Assembly (NCBI GenBank): GCA_047638975.1
Contig: JBLINB010000001.1
Location: forward strand, 1 to 64,000
DNA length: 64,000 nt
Direction: 5' to 3'
From: JAPKEZ01 sp047638975
GTDB taxonomy: Bacteria > Planctomycetota > UBA1135
Shown one piece after another: positions 17,691 to 27,099 of the stretch. Position 1 is the stretch's first letter; each line of letters begins with the position of its first letter. The notes beneath the pieces were generated by a model. It ran no database searches. It was not told where the DNA came from and saw only the letters and a list, made by a program, of their open reading frames with translations. The translations under genes and the position numbers were made by a program.

Positions 17691-20600
17691 TACTTATACT
17701 TTTTTGTTCGCAATCACTCAACGACCAATTCGACACCTTTAACTCTGCTCCGGTTGAGTTATATGCAGAGTCGCCATTGTTTTATAACCCGACGGCTATC
17801 GATGTCGATGATGCCGGCAACGTTTGGGTAGCCGAAGCCGTTAATTACCGCCAATGGAGCGGCCGCAATCCAGGACGTCATCATGATGCTGGCGATCGCA
17901 TTGTCGTATTGCGCGACACCGATGGTGATGGCATCGCAGACACCAGCATTGTGTTTGCTCAAAGTGAACAGTTAGTAGCGCCCTTAGGTATTTTAGTTCT
18001 AGAAGATCGCGTTTTGGTTTCGTGTTCGCCCCACTTAATCGAGTATCGAGACACCGACGGAGATTTTGTCGCCGATGAATCTAAAATTTTATTAACTGGC
18101 TTTGGTGGTTTTAATCACGACCACGGTTTACATTCATTTGTTGAAGACGGCAATGGCGGTTTACTATGGGCTGCTGGTAACGCCGGTCCGCACATTGTCA
18201 AAGGTACTGACGGAGTATCGATCCGCAGCGGATCGGTATATAACGGTGGCGGCCCAGAGCACGCTGGTAACATTGCCGGATTAATTAGCGACGATGGTTA
18301 CGCTTACACCGGCGGCTTAATCGGACGCATGAATATCGACGGCAGTGGCGTTGAGATTTTGGCACATAACTTTCGTAATAACTACGAAGTCGCAGTCGAC
18401 AAATACGGCAACATGTTTACAGCTGACAACGACGACGATGGTAATCGTTCCTGTCGAACGGTGACGGTCGTCGAAGGTGGCAACTACGGCTATTTTTCCG
18501 CGGACGGCAAACGTTTCTGGAATGCCGACCGCCGTCCTGGCGAAGACATTCAATCGGCGCACTGGCATCAGCGCGACCCTGGGGTGATGCCGCATGGCAC
18601 GATTACCGGAGCTGGTGGACCAACCGGCGTCACCATCTACGAGCATGCTGCATTCGCTGATCTAAACGGCTACTTATTAAATGCCGACGCCGGACGCAGT
18701 ATTGTTTATGCGCATCGTCCGCACATAAAAGGCTCTGAATTAGTCCTTGAGCAACATACTTTGATCGAAGCTAAGCGCGACGGTGAACGCGGTAGTTGGT
18801 TCCGTCCAAGTGACGTGGCTGTCGGCCCCAACGGCGAAATCTACATCGCCGACTGGTACGACCCCGGAGTTGGCGGGCATGCTGCTGGCGACCGCGAAGC
18901 ATACGGACGTATTCTTAAGATCAATCCCCCCGCCGACATGGCGACTGTTGCTAACTCTAGCGATCATGCCGTCATGTTGCGCGTCGCTGAAATGCGCGCC
19001 GCAATGCGCAAGGGTTTTGATTTTGCAACTATGCAGACATATGCTAGTGATGAATCTTCATTCGTGCGTGCGACCTGTGCGCGCTTGATGCGTAAAGTTA
19101 GCGATATCGAACTGCGTATTAAATTGCTTATGCGCATTGCGCACACTATGCCGGATAACGACCGCATGTATCTAGAATCTATTGGCATTGGCGCCAGCGG
19201 TATCGAAAGCGAAATGTTCAAAGCCCTAGCCCGCTTAGCGGATTCGGAATCAGAGTCCAAGCTTTTACGTTTGATGTGGCGACTGCATCCACTCGAAGCG
19301 CTTGAGTCTTTTGAAGAGTATGCCGCAGACACCAAGCACTCGAATGCATTGCGCATGTTGGCCATCGATGGCATCGCATTCATAGATGCCGAAGTCGCTG
19401 CCGAAGCAATGCTGCGTTTAGCTTTTGCTGGGCCGGAAGATACGCAGAAGTATGCGAAGTGGTGGCTAGAGCAGCGCGCGAATAATGCTTGGTCAAACTA
19501 TGGCATCGACGTTGGCAGCGATTCAGAATTTGCGAGCGCCGACCTGCTCTTTGAATCAAAATTGTTGCGGACAGATAACAGCCAACGCCAAAACTTCGAA
19601 GTGGAGTTGACTCATGCCAAAACTATTTGGCTAGTCGTTAATGATGGCGGCAATGGCAATGGTAACGATTGGGCCGCATGGATAAACCCGCACTTCATGC
19701 TGGAGGATGGTTCTACACTAAATCTATCCGATTGCGAGTGGCTCTCAGCCGAAACCGCTTGGGGCGAAGTACGCATTAATAAAAACTGCGAAGGCAATGC
19801 GATGATGGTCAATGGTAAGCAAATCGTTAACGGCATCGGTACGCATGCCAACTCCGCTATTGCCTATGCCGTACCTGACAATGCGATTGGCTTTGCCTGC
19901 CAAATGGCCACTGACGATGGTGGCGCCGCTGCAGCGGGATCAGGTACTTCACTTAAATTTGAGATCCACCTTGAGCAAGAGCGCGATCAAGAGTTTATTA
20001 CCGTGCAGAAGAAACTCGCTGCCATCGGAGACCGTCAGGCGCAAGATTACTTGCTTAAAAGCCAAGAAGGTAGTTTGTTTATTATTGCCAACATAAAAAT
20101 GGACGACTATTTAAGTAATCAATTACTCAACCACTCTGACTTAGCCGTGCGCGCATTTTTCAATAACAGCAAGCCCGTTGCCGAGTTCGCCGAGTCGTCC
20201 TTAAAAGGATCGGCAGCGCGTGGACAAGAATTATTCAGAGGTCGCGCCAGTTGCAGTTCGTGTCATAGCTTTAAAGGATTGGGCAACAACATCGGGCCAG
20301 ATCTAACGACTATCTTTGGCAAGCATGATATAGGTTCGATGAGTACGGCAATCTATGACCCGCAAGACGCCATTGCAATCGGTTACGAAAACTGGATCAT
20401 CAAACTCAATAACGGCGAACAATTCTTTGGCTCGGTTTTGTCAGATGGCGACGTGCTCTTAATCAAAGACAGTGCCGGTAAACGTCATGCCTTGCAAAGT
20501 GATGACATCGCAAGTCGTACCGCGGTCTCGACTTCTTTAATGCCAAGCGCCGCGGCACTTAATCTTAATGCCCAAGACGTGGCTGACATTATTGAGTTCT

Positions 20601-21187
20601 TACTCGAAGATCAGGTCTATGAGTTTGACAACGAAATCAATCTACTCGAAAATGGTTTAGACGATTTTGGTTTTCAATTGCCGGAAGGTACCGACTACCG
20701 AGATGTATGGAGCATTGAAGATGATGTCCTTAAGTGCAAAGGACAGCCTATTGGTTACCTTTACACCAAACGACTTTACACCGACTTCGAACTCGAATTC
20801 GATTGGCGTGGGGTTCCTGAATTTGGACCGGGCAACTCGGGTGCATTATTGCGCGTGCAATTACCGCATAAAGTTTGGCCGCGCTCTATCGAAGCGCAAT
20901 TGATGTCAAACAATGCTGGCGACATCTGGAACATTGACGATTTTGCTTTGTTAGTAGATAGCGATCGCACTTCAGGACGGCGCACCGAGAACATGTTGCC
21001 GGATAACGAAAAGCCACTCGGAGAATGGAATCACTATCGAGTGCTGATGCATGGTAGCGAGCTTACTTTAGAGGTTAACGGTGAAGTGCAAAATCGTGCT
21101 AGCTGGTGCGAGCGCATCCCCGGTGTGATTGCTTTGCAATCTGAAGGTGCGGTAATCGAATTTAGAAATTTAATTTTACGTTACTAG
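17675..21187 (+). CDS. Four-domain PVC-type exported dehydrogenase: propeller, NPCBM, cytochrome c, DUF1080
   Basis: The 1170-residue secreted protein has a signal peptide (1-17). A beta-propeller of the 'putative membrane-bound dehydrogenase' type with repeated DTDGDG-like calcium loops covers about 25-415. Helical HEAT-like repeats (~420-610) and an NPCBM carbohydrate-binding domain (~639-770) follow. A c-type heme motif CSSCH lies at 860-864 with the TIGR02603-type region, and a C-terminal DUF1080 domain covers ~995-1170. This family is expanded in Planctomycetota and Verrucomicrobiota and is thought to oxidise sugars in the periplasm. The ATG overlaps the nagB stop, which fits processing of amino sugars. 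No substrate is proven. Confidence 0.85.
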   Translation: MASFLILILFCSQSLNDQFDTFNSAPVELYAESPLFYNPTAIDVDDAGNVWVAEAVNYRQWSGRNPGRHHDAGDRIVVLRDTDGDGIADTSIVFAQSEQLVAPLGILVLEDRVLVSCSPHLIEYRDTDGDFVADESKILLTGFGGFNHDHGLHSFVEDGNGGLLWAAGNAGPHIVKGTDGVSIRSGSVYNGGGPEHAGNIAGLISDDGYAYTGGLIGRMNIDGSGVEILAHNFRNNYEVAVDKYGNMFTADNDDDGNRSCRTVTVVEGGNYGYFSADGKRFWNADRRPGEDIQSAHWHQRDPGVMPHGTITGAGGPTGVTIYEHAAFADLNGYLLNADAGRSIVYAHRPHIKGSELVLEQHTLIEAKRDGERGSWFRPSDVAVGPNGEIYIADWYDPGVGGHAAGDREAYGRILKINPPADMATVANSSDHAVMLRVAEMRAAMRKGFDFATMQTYASDESSFVRATCARLMRKVSDIELRIKLLMRIAHTMPDNDRMYLESIGIGASGIESEMFKALARLADSESESKLLRLMWRLHPLEALESFEEYAADTKHSNALRMLAIDGIAFIDAEVAAEAMLRLAFAGPEDTQKYAKWWLEQRANNAWSNYGIDVGSDSEFASADLLFESKLLRTDNSQRQNFEVELTHAKTIWLVVNDGGNGNGNDWAAWINPHFMLEDGSTLNLSDCEWLSAETAWGEVRINKNCEGNAMMVNGKQIVNGIGTHANSAIAYAVPDNAIGFACQMATDDGGAAAAGSGTSLKFEIHLEQERDQEFITVQKKLAAIGDRQAQDYLLKSQEGSLFIIANIKMDDYLSNQLLNHSDLAVRAFFNNSKPVAEFAESSLKGSAARGQELFRGRASCSSCHSFKGLGNNIGPDLTTIFGKHDIGSMSTAIYDPQDAIAIGYENWIIKLNNGEQFFGSVLSDGDVLLIKDSAGKRHALQSDDIASRTAVSTSLMPSAAALNLNAQDVADIIEFLLEDQVYEFDNEINLLENGLDDFGFQLPEGTDYRDVWSIEDDVLKCKGQPIGYLYTKRLYTDFELEFDWRGVPEFGPGNSGALLRVQLPHKVWPRSIEAQLMSNNAGDIWNIDDFALLVDSDRTSGRRTENMLPDNEKPLGEWNHYRVLMHGSELTLEVNGEVQNRASWCERIPGVIALQSEGAVIEFRNLILRY

Positions 21188-21209
21188 ACATAATGTGAAC
21201 CCTATCTGC

Positions 21210-21229
21210 ATATGTGTCGTTACACATAT
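21210..21229. repeat. Inverted repeat (8-bp arms) just before the 21234 start codon
   Basis: Arms at 21210-21217 and 21222-21229 are perfectly complementary with a 4-base loop, ending 4 bases before the ATG. It could be a small hairpin in the 5' leader or an operator. The arms are AT-rich and the signal is modest. Confidence 0.35.
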
Positions 21230-21233
21230 ACAT

Positions 21234-22529
21234 ATGAAGTTCATACTCAAGCTTAGCGCCGCTGCTAGCTGCTCCTTAATCGCAGTTATGCAAACTAATG
21301 TTACTCAGCAAGTGACAACTGCGGCGCTAACAGCACCAAAGCTGCGCACAGACGTTTTGCCAGCTGCAGCTACATCTGTGGCTGTAGCACCCTACCTGCG
21401 TATCGCTTACAGCGCCGAATCGGTGCTTGCAGTGGAAACTGATAATGTTTTTATTGGCGAGCAGTCCTTTGATATTGGCGAGCTTAGGCTAGATGTACTT
21501 ATAACGTTTGAAAGAGACCATTTCCATTTCAAGTACACTGCGACTAACACTTCGGGGCAGCCAATTTATTGGGCAGGGTCTGAGAAAAACTGCGGCCTTA
21601 TGTATTACCATGCCACTGTTGTTGGTGAAGATTCCGAAATGCTAATAGGCCAAAACAATATTGCTCCGCAGTATGGCAGGATTAAAATCGAAGATGCGCA
21701 GCGTATGCTAATGGTAGCTGGTGAGCAACGCATCATCAACGTATCGGTCGCTGAAGATTACTTCAGCGACATTAGACGCGACCAAATATCTAGCTTACGC
21801 TGGTGGTCCGTAGTACCGTTGGCAAGCATTAGCCCAATTGAAATGCAGCATGCATTCGGAGATCTCTACGGCTCCTGGAGTGATCGCGGCAAATTCAAAT
21901 TAGAATTCCAAGCTCCGTTTTGGAACAACGCGTCTAGTGTTGCAAAATTCAAAACTGCGCTCAGAAACAAAGTTAAGCTCGGCGAGCACCGAGAAATCAT
22001 CGGTGGCTTACAAATAGATAGTGAACTCCATTACGATTCAGGTGATATTATAGAAAAAATAACCGTGACTAACATTAGTGATGGTGTTTTGTACTGGCCG
22101 CGCAGCATTGATAGCAGCGAGTCATATGCCCCTATAGATTTCACTCTTGTCTACGCAAACGAGCTGTCGTGGGATATAGAGGAGTGCAGCTCTAGCATGA
22201 GCTTCGGCTGCGGCGGTGTATTTATCGATAGGCATAGCAGAAGCAAGCCCACTGCAGCCGACCTCGATCGCTGGTTCATGCAAGCCGATGAGGTTTTCGA
22301 ATATCAATCACGTACTAAGTTTGATCCTGTAGATTTCAGAGAAATGATCTACCTACACGGACGTGGAGCCATCCGCGGTGTCGATCACATACGTGGCGCG
22401 CGGCATACTATTCGTGAAGCTCTCAATTACCCTCCAGAAGTCTTTCCATCTTCTCCCAAATGGAAAAGAAAATCTTTTAGGGCTAGTTTTGCTAAAGATG
22501 AGGGCTACTCACATATATTATATGAGTGA
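21234..22529 (+). CDS. Exported protein of unknown function
   Basis: I do not recognise this 431-residue protein. From the ATG at 21234 it has a signal peptide (MKFILKLSAAASCSLIAV). Two regions that look like related beta-sandwich modules follow: one around residues 60-170 (LDVLITFERDHFHFKYTATN) and one around 255-345 (LQIDSELHYDSGDIIEKITVTN). They may be diverged duplicates, since both have the pattern of a polar strand followed by K-T-NxS/T. The frame is open upstream to 21195, but the signal peptide fixes the likely start. Its stop overlaps the next ATG (TGATG). Confidence 0.6.
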   Translation: MKFILKLSAAASCSLIAVMQTNVTQQVTTAALTAPKLRTDVLPAAATSVAVAPYLRIAYSAESVLAVETDNVFIGEQSFDIGELRLDVLITFERDHFHFKYTATNTSGQPIYWAGSEKNCGLMYYHATVVGEDSEMLIGQNNIAPQYGRIKIEDAQRMLMVAGEQRIINVSVAEDYFSDIRRDQISSLRWWSVVPLASISPIEMQHAFGDLYGSWSDRGKFKLEFQAPFWNNASSVAKFKTALRNKVKLGEHREIIGGLQIDSELHYDSGDIIEKITVTNISDGVLYWPRSIDSSESYAPIDFTLVYANELSWDIEECSSSMSFGCGGVFIDRHSRSKPTAADLDRWFMQADEVFEYQSRTKFDPVDFREMIYLHGRGAIRGVDHIRGARHTIREALNYPPEVFPSSPKWKRKSFRASFAKDEGYSHILYE

Positions 22530-23317
22530 TGAAAAGACTCATACTCCTGCCAGCACTGTTTAGCCTTGTAGCTTGTTCAACCGTACCTGGCACTGGCCGC
22601 TCGCAGTTTAACCTTATGAGCTCGTCCCAAGAGATGAGCCTTGGCGCACAATCTTATAATGAGATTCTCAAAGGCGAGCGCATTGTCGAAGATGGCCCTG
22701 ATGCGAAAATGGTCCAAGAAATAGGACGTCGTATTGCGGCATCGGCTAAAGAATATTTGCCGAAGTCAGATGCCTCTAAATTTCGCTGGGAGTTCAAACT
22801 CATTGACGATGATGCGATGGTTAACGCTTGGGCACTGCCTGGTGGTAAAACTGCCGTCTACACTGGTTTACTACCCGTGACTGGCGATGAAGACAGTCTG
22901 GCGATTGTCATGGGACACGAAGTTGCGCATGCTTTAGCGAGCCATGGTGCCGAGCGTATGAGTCACGGGATACTCCTGCAAGTAGGCATGCTGGGGGCAT
23001 CTGTTTCAATGCGCGACATGGATAGCGAAGATCGCACCATGGTAATGGCCGGGCTGGGACTCGGAGCACACCTCGGAGTATCACTGCCTTTCTCTCGCAG
23101 TCATGAAAGTGAAGCGGACGAGATAGGATTGATGATAGCTGCAAATGCTGGATACAACCCAGAAGCCTCTATTGGTTTATGGGAGCGCATGGGTGCCAGC
23201 GGCGCCGAACCGCCAGAGTGGTTGTCGACTCACCCTAATTCGAGCACGCGTATTGAACGCTTACGTTCATTGATGCCAAAAGCGATGATTCTATACCGAG
23301 AAGCACTTATTCAATGA
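22529..23317 (+). CDS. M48-family zinc metallopeptidase lipoprotein
   Basis: The 262-residue protein has lipobox LVAC (Cys16) and the M48 zinc motif HEVAH at 130-134. The third ligand lies in SHESEADEIG about 55 residues later. It resembles YcaL/LoiP-type periplasmic peptidases, which survey outer-membrane proteins, and it lacks the TPR tail of BepA. A longer reading would begin with the GTG at 22526. A TATTAT hexamer lies 8-13 bases before the ATG inside the upstream gene. The 3' end overlaps the ROK kinase start by 4 bases (ATGA). Confidence 0.85.
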   Translation: MKRLILLPALFSLVACSTVPGTGRSQFNLMSSSQEMSLGAQSYNEILKGERIVEDGPDAKMVQEIGRRIAASAKEYLPKSDASKFRWEFKLIDDDAMVNAWALPGGKTAVYTGLLPVTGDEDSLAIVMGHEVAHALASHGAERMSHGILLQVGMLGASVSMRDMDSEDRTMVMAGLGLGAHLGVSLPFSRSHESEADEIGLMIAANAGYNPEASIGLWERMGASGAEPPEWLSTHPNSSTRIERLRSLMPKAMILYREALIQ

Positions 23318-24174
23318 GAAAAATCGGGATTGATATTGGTGGTACGGCCATAAAGGTTGGCTTCTTTACTGACGAAAAATTACTAGAGTGTAAGAGCTAC
23401 AGTGATATCAACTCACTTGCAGATTTGAAGCGCTTATTGATACATAGCGACATCACTAGCTTCATCAACGAAGACTTCATTGGCATGGGCATTGGCGTGC
23501 CCGGAGTAGTAAGTGGCAACTACGTAAAAAGTTGTCCGAATATTCATTGGCTAGAAAACATCGACTTGCTAGCGATTTTAACTGAGGCACACGGTGACGC
23601 TTATAAATATGTCCTCGACAACGACGCGAATGTTGCAGCACTTGGTGAAGCTGTAAATGGTGCTGGCAGCGAACACCCTTCCTTTGCTTTCATTACGATT
23701 GGCACCGGTATCGGTGGCGGTTTGATATTGGATCGCAAAATCTTCCATGGGCCCGGGGGCATGGCCGGAGAAATCGGGCATATCAATGTCGGCCATGACT
23801 TGGCCTGCAATTGTGGTGCCGTCGGTTGCGTTGAAGCGATTGCTAGCGCGAGTAATATCGAACGCCTAGCCAATGGCACACCCTTACCGACGGTCATTAA
23901 ATCCGCAAAAAGCGGAGCAGCATTCGAGACGCGCTTACTCAAAGAAAGTGGCGAAGCTGTGGGTGAAGCGATTGCGCAAATTGCCCTACTTACCGACATC
24001 CGCGTGTTTATTTTCGGCGGCGGAGGAGCTCCATGTTTAGAAATGTGGCAGCCCCATATCAATGAAGTGATTAACCAACGTTGCTTCGGGCGCACAGCAG
24101 ATGACTTTGTCGTTATCCAAGCCACTCTTGGCAATGAAGCCGGAGTCTGCGGCGCGGCGGCCTTACTTCTTTAG
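23314..24174 (+). CDS. ROK-family sugar kinase (glucokinase-like)
   Basis: The 286-residue protein has the ATP-binding start IGIDIGGTAIKVG, the catalytic segment VLDNDANVAALGE and the ROK zinc motif CNCGAVGCVE. The ROK family includes glucokinases and N-acetylmannosamine or N-acetylglucosamine kinases. No N-terminal helix-turn-helix is present, so it is a kinase rather than a repressor. With nagB in the same run, phosphorylation of an amino sugar is a fair inference, but glucose is equally possible. The stop overlaps the convergent DUF1080-PhoD gene by 12 bases. Confidence 0.88.
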   Translation: MRKIGIDIGGTAIKVGFFTDEKLLECKSYSDINSLADLKRLLIHSDITSFINEDFIGMGIGVPGVVSGNYVKSCPNIHWLENIDLLAILTEAHGDAYKYVLDNDANVAALGEAVNGAGSEHPSFAFITIGTGIGGGLILDRKIFHGPGGMAGEIGHINVGHDLACNCGAVGCVEAIASASNIERLANGTPLPTVIKSAKSGAAFETRLLKESGEAVGEAIAQIALLTDIRVFIFGGGGAPCLEMWQPHINEVINQRCFGRTADDFVVIQATLGNEAGVCGAAALLL

Positions 24175-27087
24175 AGTAAAAGGCCAACCGGCAAACTGCG
24201 CGGCATCAGCAGCAGTCGGGTTTACCCAGCGCGGCCAGCACTCGAACACCACCTCATCAGCGAAACGAATCACGCCATAACCTGGCATGCGGTCATAAAG
24301 TGACGCTGGCTCTAAACCGGTATTCAGCGGATTCGCCACTGCAATAACGGTGATTGGATTACCAAAGCCGTCTTTAAAATCACCGGTGTAATGTGGCGCA
24401 TCTGGCTCTGGGTTTTTACCCCACAGCGGCGGCCACCAACGTCGCGGCCAAGTATTCGCCATCGCCGGAGAGGTGAACACATAAGCTCCACTGTCGGTAT
24501 AGCGCAATAAGCTACCTAAATGTTGATCACCAGCAAGATGGATGGCGTCGGCTGCACCGATCATGTTTACTGCGCGATTACGCGCGGATTGAGGCCATCC
24601 ACCGGAATCGGTATCGGCAGCAAATTTATAACCTTGGGGGTATTCGTTTAGCTCTGGAATCGGCAAGCCTGGTAACACACTGCCACTTTTCGCTTTTTCT
24701 GGTAGCGTCGCTAAATTACAGAACGGCGTTTGTGACAAGACTACTTTTTGATAACGCGCGTCTTTACGCTTAGACCATGCGCTCAAAAACTTTTCTTGAC
24801 GCGCGCCGAGTAGACTTGCGCCGGGTACGTCCGCGTCGCGGTTATCAAAGTTGATAGCTTGCGCCCAGCCATTGACGAATGCACCATCCGGTACCACGTC
24901 TGAAGCAGAGTCTTTGAATTGGCGGTCGGCAAGCACTATAAAATCGACGTTGGCGTATTTAAAGTCAGTGAAGTAAACACTCATGCCGGATTCGCATTTA
25001 CCTTGATCGATGCCGCGTGGCAAGTGGCCGGTTTGCGTTTCATGCACCACATTTACAAAAGCGATATCGTGCGTATATCCACCCGCATCCTGCGCAGTTA
25101 AACCGCGCGACTTATCGGGCTGGGCACGGCGTCCACCGGCACCCCATAGATTGCCTTGGTAGACATCGTGGTCGTCGGGGATGCTAACGCTAGGTAAATG
25201 GCGCGTTAATTCGCCGAGTGACCAGTAAAATCTATACCACTTGTACAAGTAATCAAAAGTCAGTTTTTCTAAGTTACGGTTGTCAACGGGGTCGAGGTCT
25301 CCTTCATAGAGCTGGTCGCCAGCAAAGTACAACATGTCGACATTTTGCAATTTTACGTTGTCGACAATTTCTTGATGTGGAAACCAAATCGAGTTTTGAT
25401 TCCATTGCAAGTCACCGACATAATGCTTCAAGCAATTCATCGAAGCCAGTGCAAACGTTTGCGCGATGTCGGGTTCGGCAGCGAATGTTCCGGAGTATTG
25501 ATAGTCACTAAACTCGTCAGCATGCAATATGACTTTATACTTTTGCTTAAGGCCAAGGTCGCGGCTAAAGCTAAACAGCATGTTCCAGGAGCCCTCTTTT
25601 AGAGTAGTTGTACTCGCCACTTGCCACTGCCCCGCGCGCTCAATCATTAAGACGGCAGTCAAGTTGTGATAGTTTTCTAGCGGCACCAACTGCGCGTTAA
25701 GCCGCACACGATTGCCGGTTTGCGTGTATTGCACGCCGACTACTGGACCAAACGCGTGATCGTTGTAAGTATTGGCTAAATCACCGCTGTTTGAAAAGTC
25801 GCTGAAGGCATAGCCGCCATCTGCACTACCAAGATGCGACACTAAACCAAACAAGCCATCGATTTGATGATGTGCAATATGCGCGGCTGTGCAAGTCGAA
25901 ACTACAGTGTCGCTGCTGCCTTGATATGCAGTCAAAGTTACAGTGGCATCGACGTCATTAACATCTATATCCACTTGCAAACGCAAGGCTTCGTTTAGCC
26001 CTGAACGAAAGGGGTTCTGTCCTAAACAAATTTGCTGCAACGCATCTTTTCCGAGAGCGCCACCGATCGACCACTGCCCGGTGTTGGCATTGCTCTGCGA
26101 GTTATCATACAAAGCGATATCGCCATTCAAATTAAGAGTCGCGAGTAAGCCGCCATCAGTTGCTGGACGGTGATGTACTTGCGCCGACAAACGGTAGTCG
26201 ACATCATCGCCACCCGCACCAAAGAGGATGCCGCCAAATCCGCTGTAGATGCCCGCTTTATGGGTGCCATCAATCATCACACTAAAACGATGCTTGCCTA
26301 CTTTGTTATTCAAACTTTGATCGAGGCTCATTAAAGTGCGTAAAGGGTATTTTTTCGACGATTCAACGCATTCGATACGCTCGCCCGTCCGCTGCCAATC
26401 TTGAAGACGGTTCGCCCATGTATTGCCACTAACCCATGTCCGCGGCGCGCTATTCGATGCTCTATTTGTAGATGCAATCTCGCGAATCTTGATATCGCGC
26501 CATTTAATATCGGTAACGCCACCACCATGTACTTGAAAAGCGATGATGCCCGAACTTAAAGCATCGTCGCGATAATCACACACCGGCACACCATTCACCC
26601 AAGTTTGAATGTGATTGCCGACAGCCAAAATGCGCATATCCGTCCACTCACCCAAAGTCATTGCCGCGCGCGCCGCTGCATAGGCATCTCCTTCAAGTGG
26701 TTGCAGCCATCCGCGCCCGCCCTCATCGTATAAACCTCCGGTGTAAGCACGCGCTTTGCCATCGATTTCAATTTGATAACCACGCAAGCGGGTGCCGTCC
26801 ATGGCCGAACGAATTTGAATGCCGCTGTTGCCGCCAGCTGTCATGTTTAGTTGACAGGTTAATTCGAAGTCAGCGTATTCGCGCGGAGAATGTAAAAAAG
26901 CATTACCACCGGTGGCGCCGACACCATGCACAGTGCCGTCGGTAACGGTGTAGCTCGCTTGCCCGCCAACCTGCAACCAGTCTTCGAGGGTGTTGCCGCT
27001 TAACTGTGGCGCAAATGGCGCTTCGCTGTGCTGCAAACCAACAGCGGTCGCGAGACTGATGACAAGGAGAGTTAGCTTCGGTAACAT
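24163..27087 (-). CDS. Exported DUF1080-PhoD-like phosphatase fusion
   Basis: The 974-residue protein has a signal peptide (1-~20). An N-terminal DUF1080 (3-keto-disaccharide hydrolase/laminin-like) domain covers about 25-205, with GGNSGIQIRS and GYQIEIDGKA. A second beta-sandwich region lies around 215-440, and a PhoD-like metallophosphatase domain covers ~480-960. The latter shows LYFAGDQLYEGD, SIPDDHDVYQGN and IHLAGDQHLGS, which supply the metal ligands. PhoD enzymes release phosphate from esters and teichoic-type polymers; joining one to DUF1080 suggests action on a phosphorylated glycan. The start codon is 6 bases from that of the divergent 27094 gene. Confidence 0.82.
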   Translation of the reverse strand: MLPKLTLLVISLATAVGLQHSEAPFAPQLSGNTLEDWLQVGGQASYTVTDGTVHGVGATGGNAFLHSPREYADFELTCQLNMTAGGNSGIQIRSAMDGTRLRGYQIEIDGKARAYTGGLYDEGGRGWLQPLEGDAYAAARAAMTLGEWTDMRILAVGNHIQTWVNGVPVCDYRDDALSSGIIAFQVHGGGVTDIKWRDIKIREIASTNRASNSAPRTWVSGNTWANRLQDWQRTGERIECVESSKKYPLRTLMSLDQSLNNKVGKHRFSVMIDGTHKAGIYSGFGGILFGAGGDDVDYRLSAQVHHRPATDGGLLATLNLNGDIALYDNSQSNANTGQWSIGGALGKDALQQICLGQNPFRSGLNEALRLQVDIDVNDVDATVTLTAYQGSSDTVVSTCTAAHIAHHQIDGLFGLVSHLGSADGGYAFSDFSNSGDLANTYNDHAFGPVVGVQYTQTGNRVRLNAQLVPLENYHNLTAVLMIERAGQWQVASTTTLKEGSWNMLFSFSRDLGLKQKYKVILHADEFSDYQYSGTFAAEPDIAQTFALASMNCLKHYVGDLQWNQNSIWFPHQEIVDNVKLQNVDMLYFAGDQLYEGDLDPVDNRNLEKLTFDYLYKWYRFYWSLGELTRHLPSVSIPDDHDVYQGNLWGAGGRRAQPDKSRGLTAQDAGGYTHDIAFVNVVHETQTGHLPRGIDQGKCESGMSVYFTDFKYANVDFIVLADRQFKDSASDVVPDGAFVNGWAQAINFDNRDADVPGASLLGARQEKFLSAWSKRKDARYQKVVLSQTPFCNLATLPEKAKSGSVLPGLPIPELNEYPQGYKFAADTDSGGWPQSARNRAVNMIGAADAIHLAGDQHLGSLLRYTDSGAYVFTSPAMANTWPRRWWPPLWGKNPEPDAPHYTGDFKDGFGNPITVIAVANPLNTGLEPASLYDRMPGYGVIRFADEVVFECWPRWVNPTAADAAQFAGWPFTLKK

Positions 27088-27099
27088 GATATTATGTTA
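27082..27099. promoter_or_regulatory. Palindromic bidirectional leaderless promoter TAACAT-N6-ATGTTA
   Basis: The start codons of two divergent genes (27085-27087 minus, 27094-27096 plus) are separated by only GATATT. Each gene has TAACAT exactly 7-12 bases before its ATG, and each TAACAT contains the other gene's start codon on the opposite strand. This is the position a -10 element takes when transcription begins at the A of ATG. No Shine-Dalgarno sequence is possible in the 6-base gap. Confidence 0.6.
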
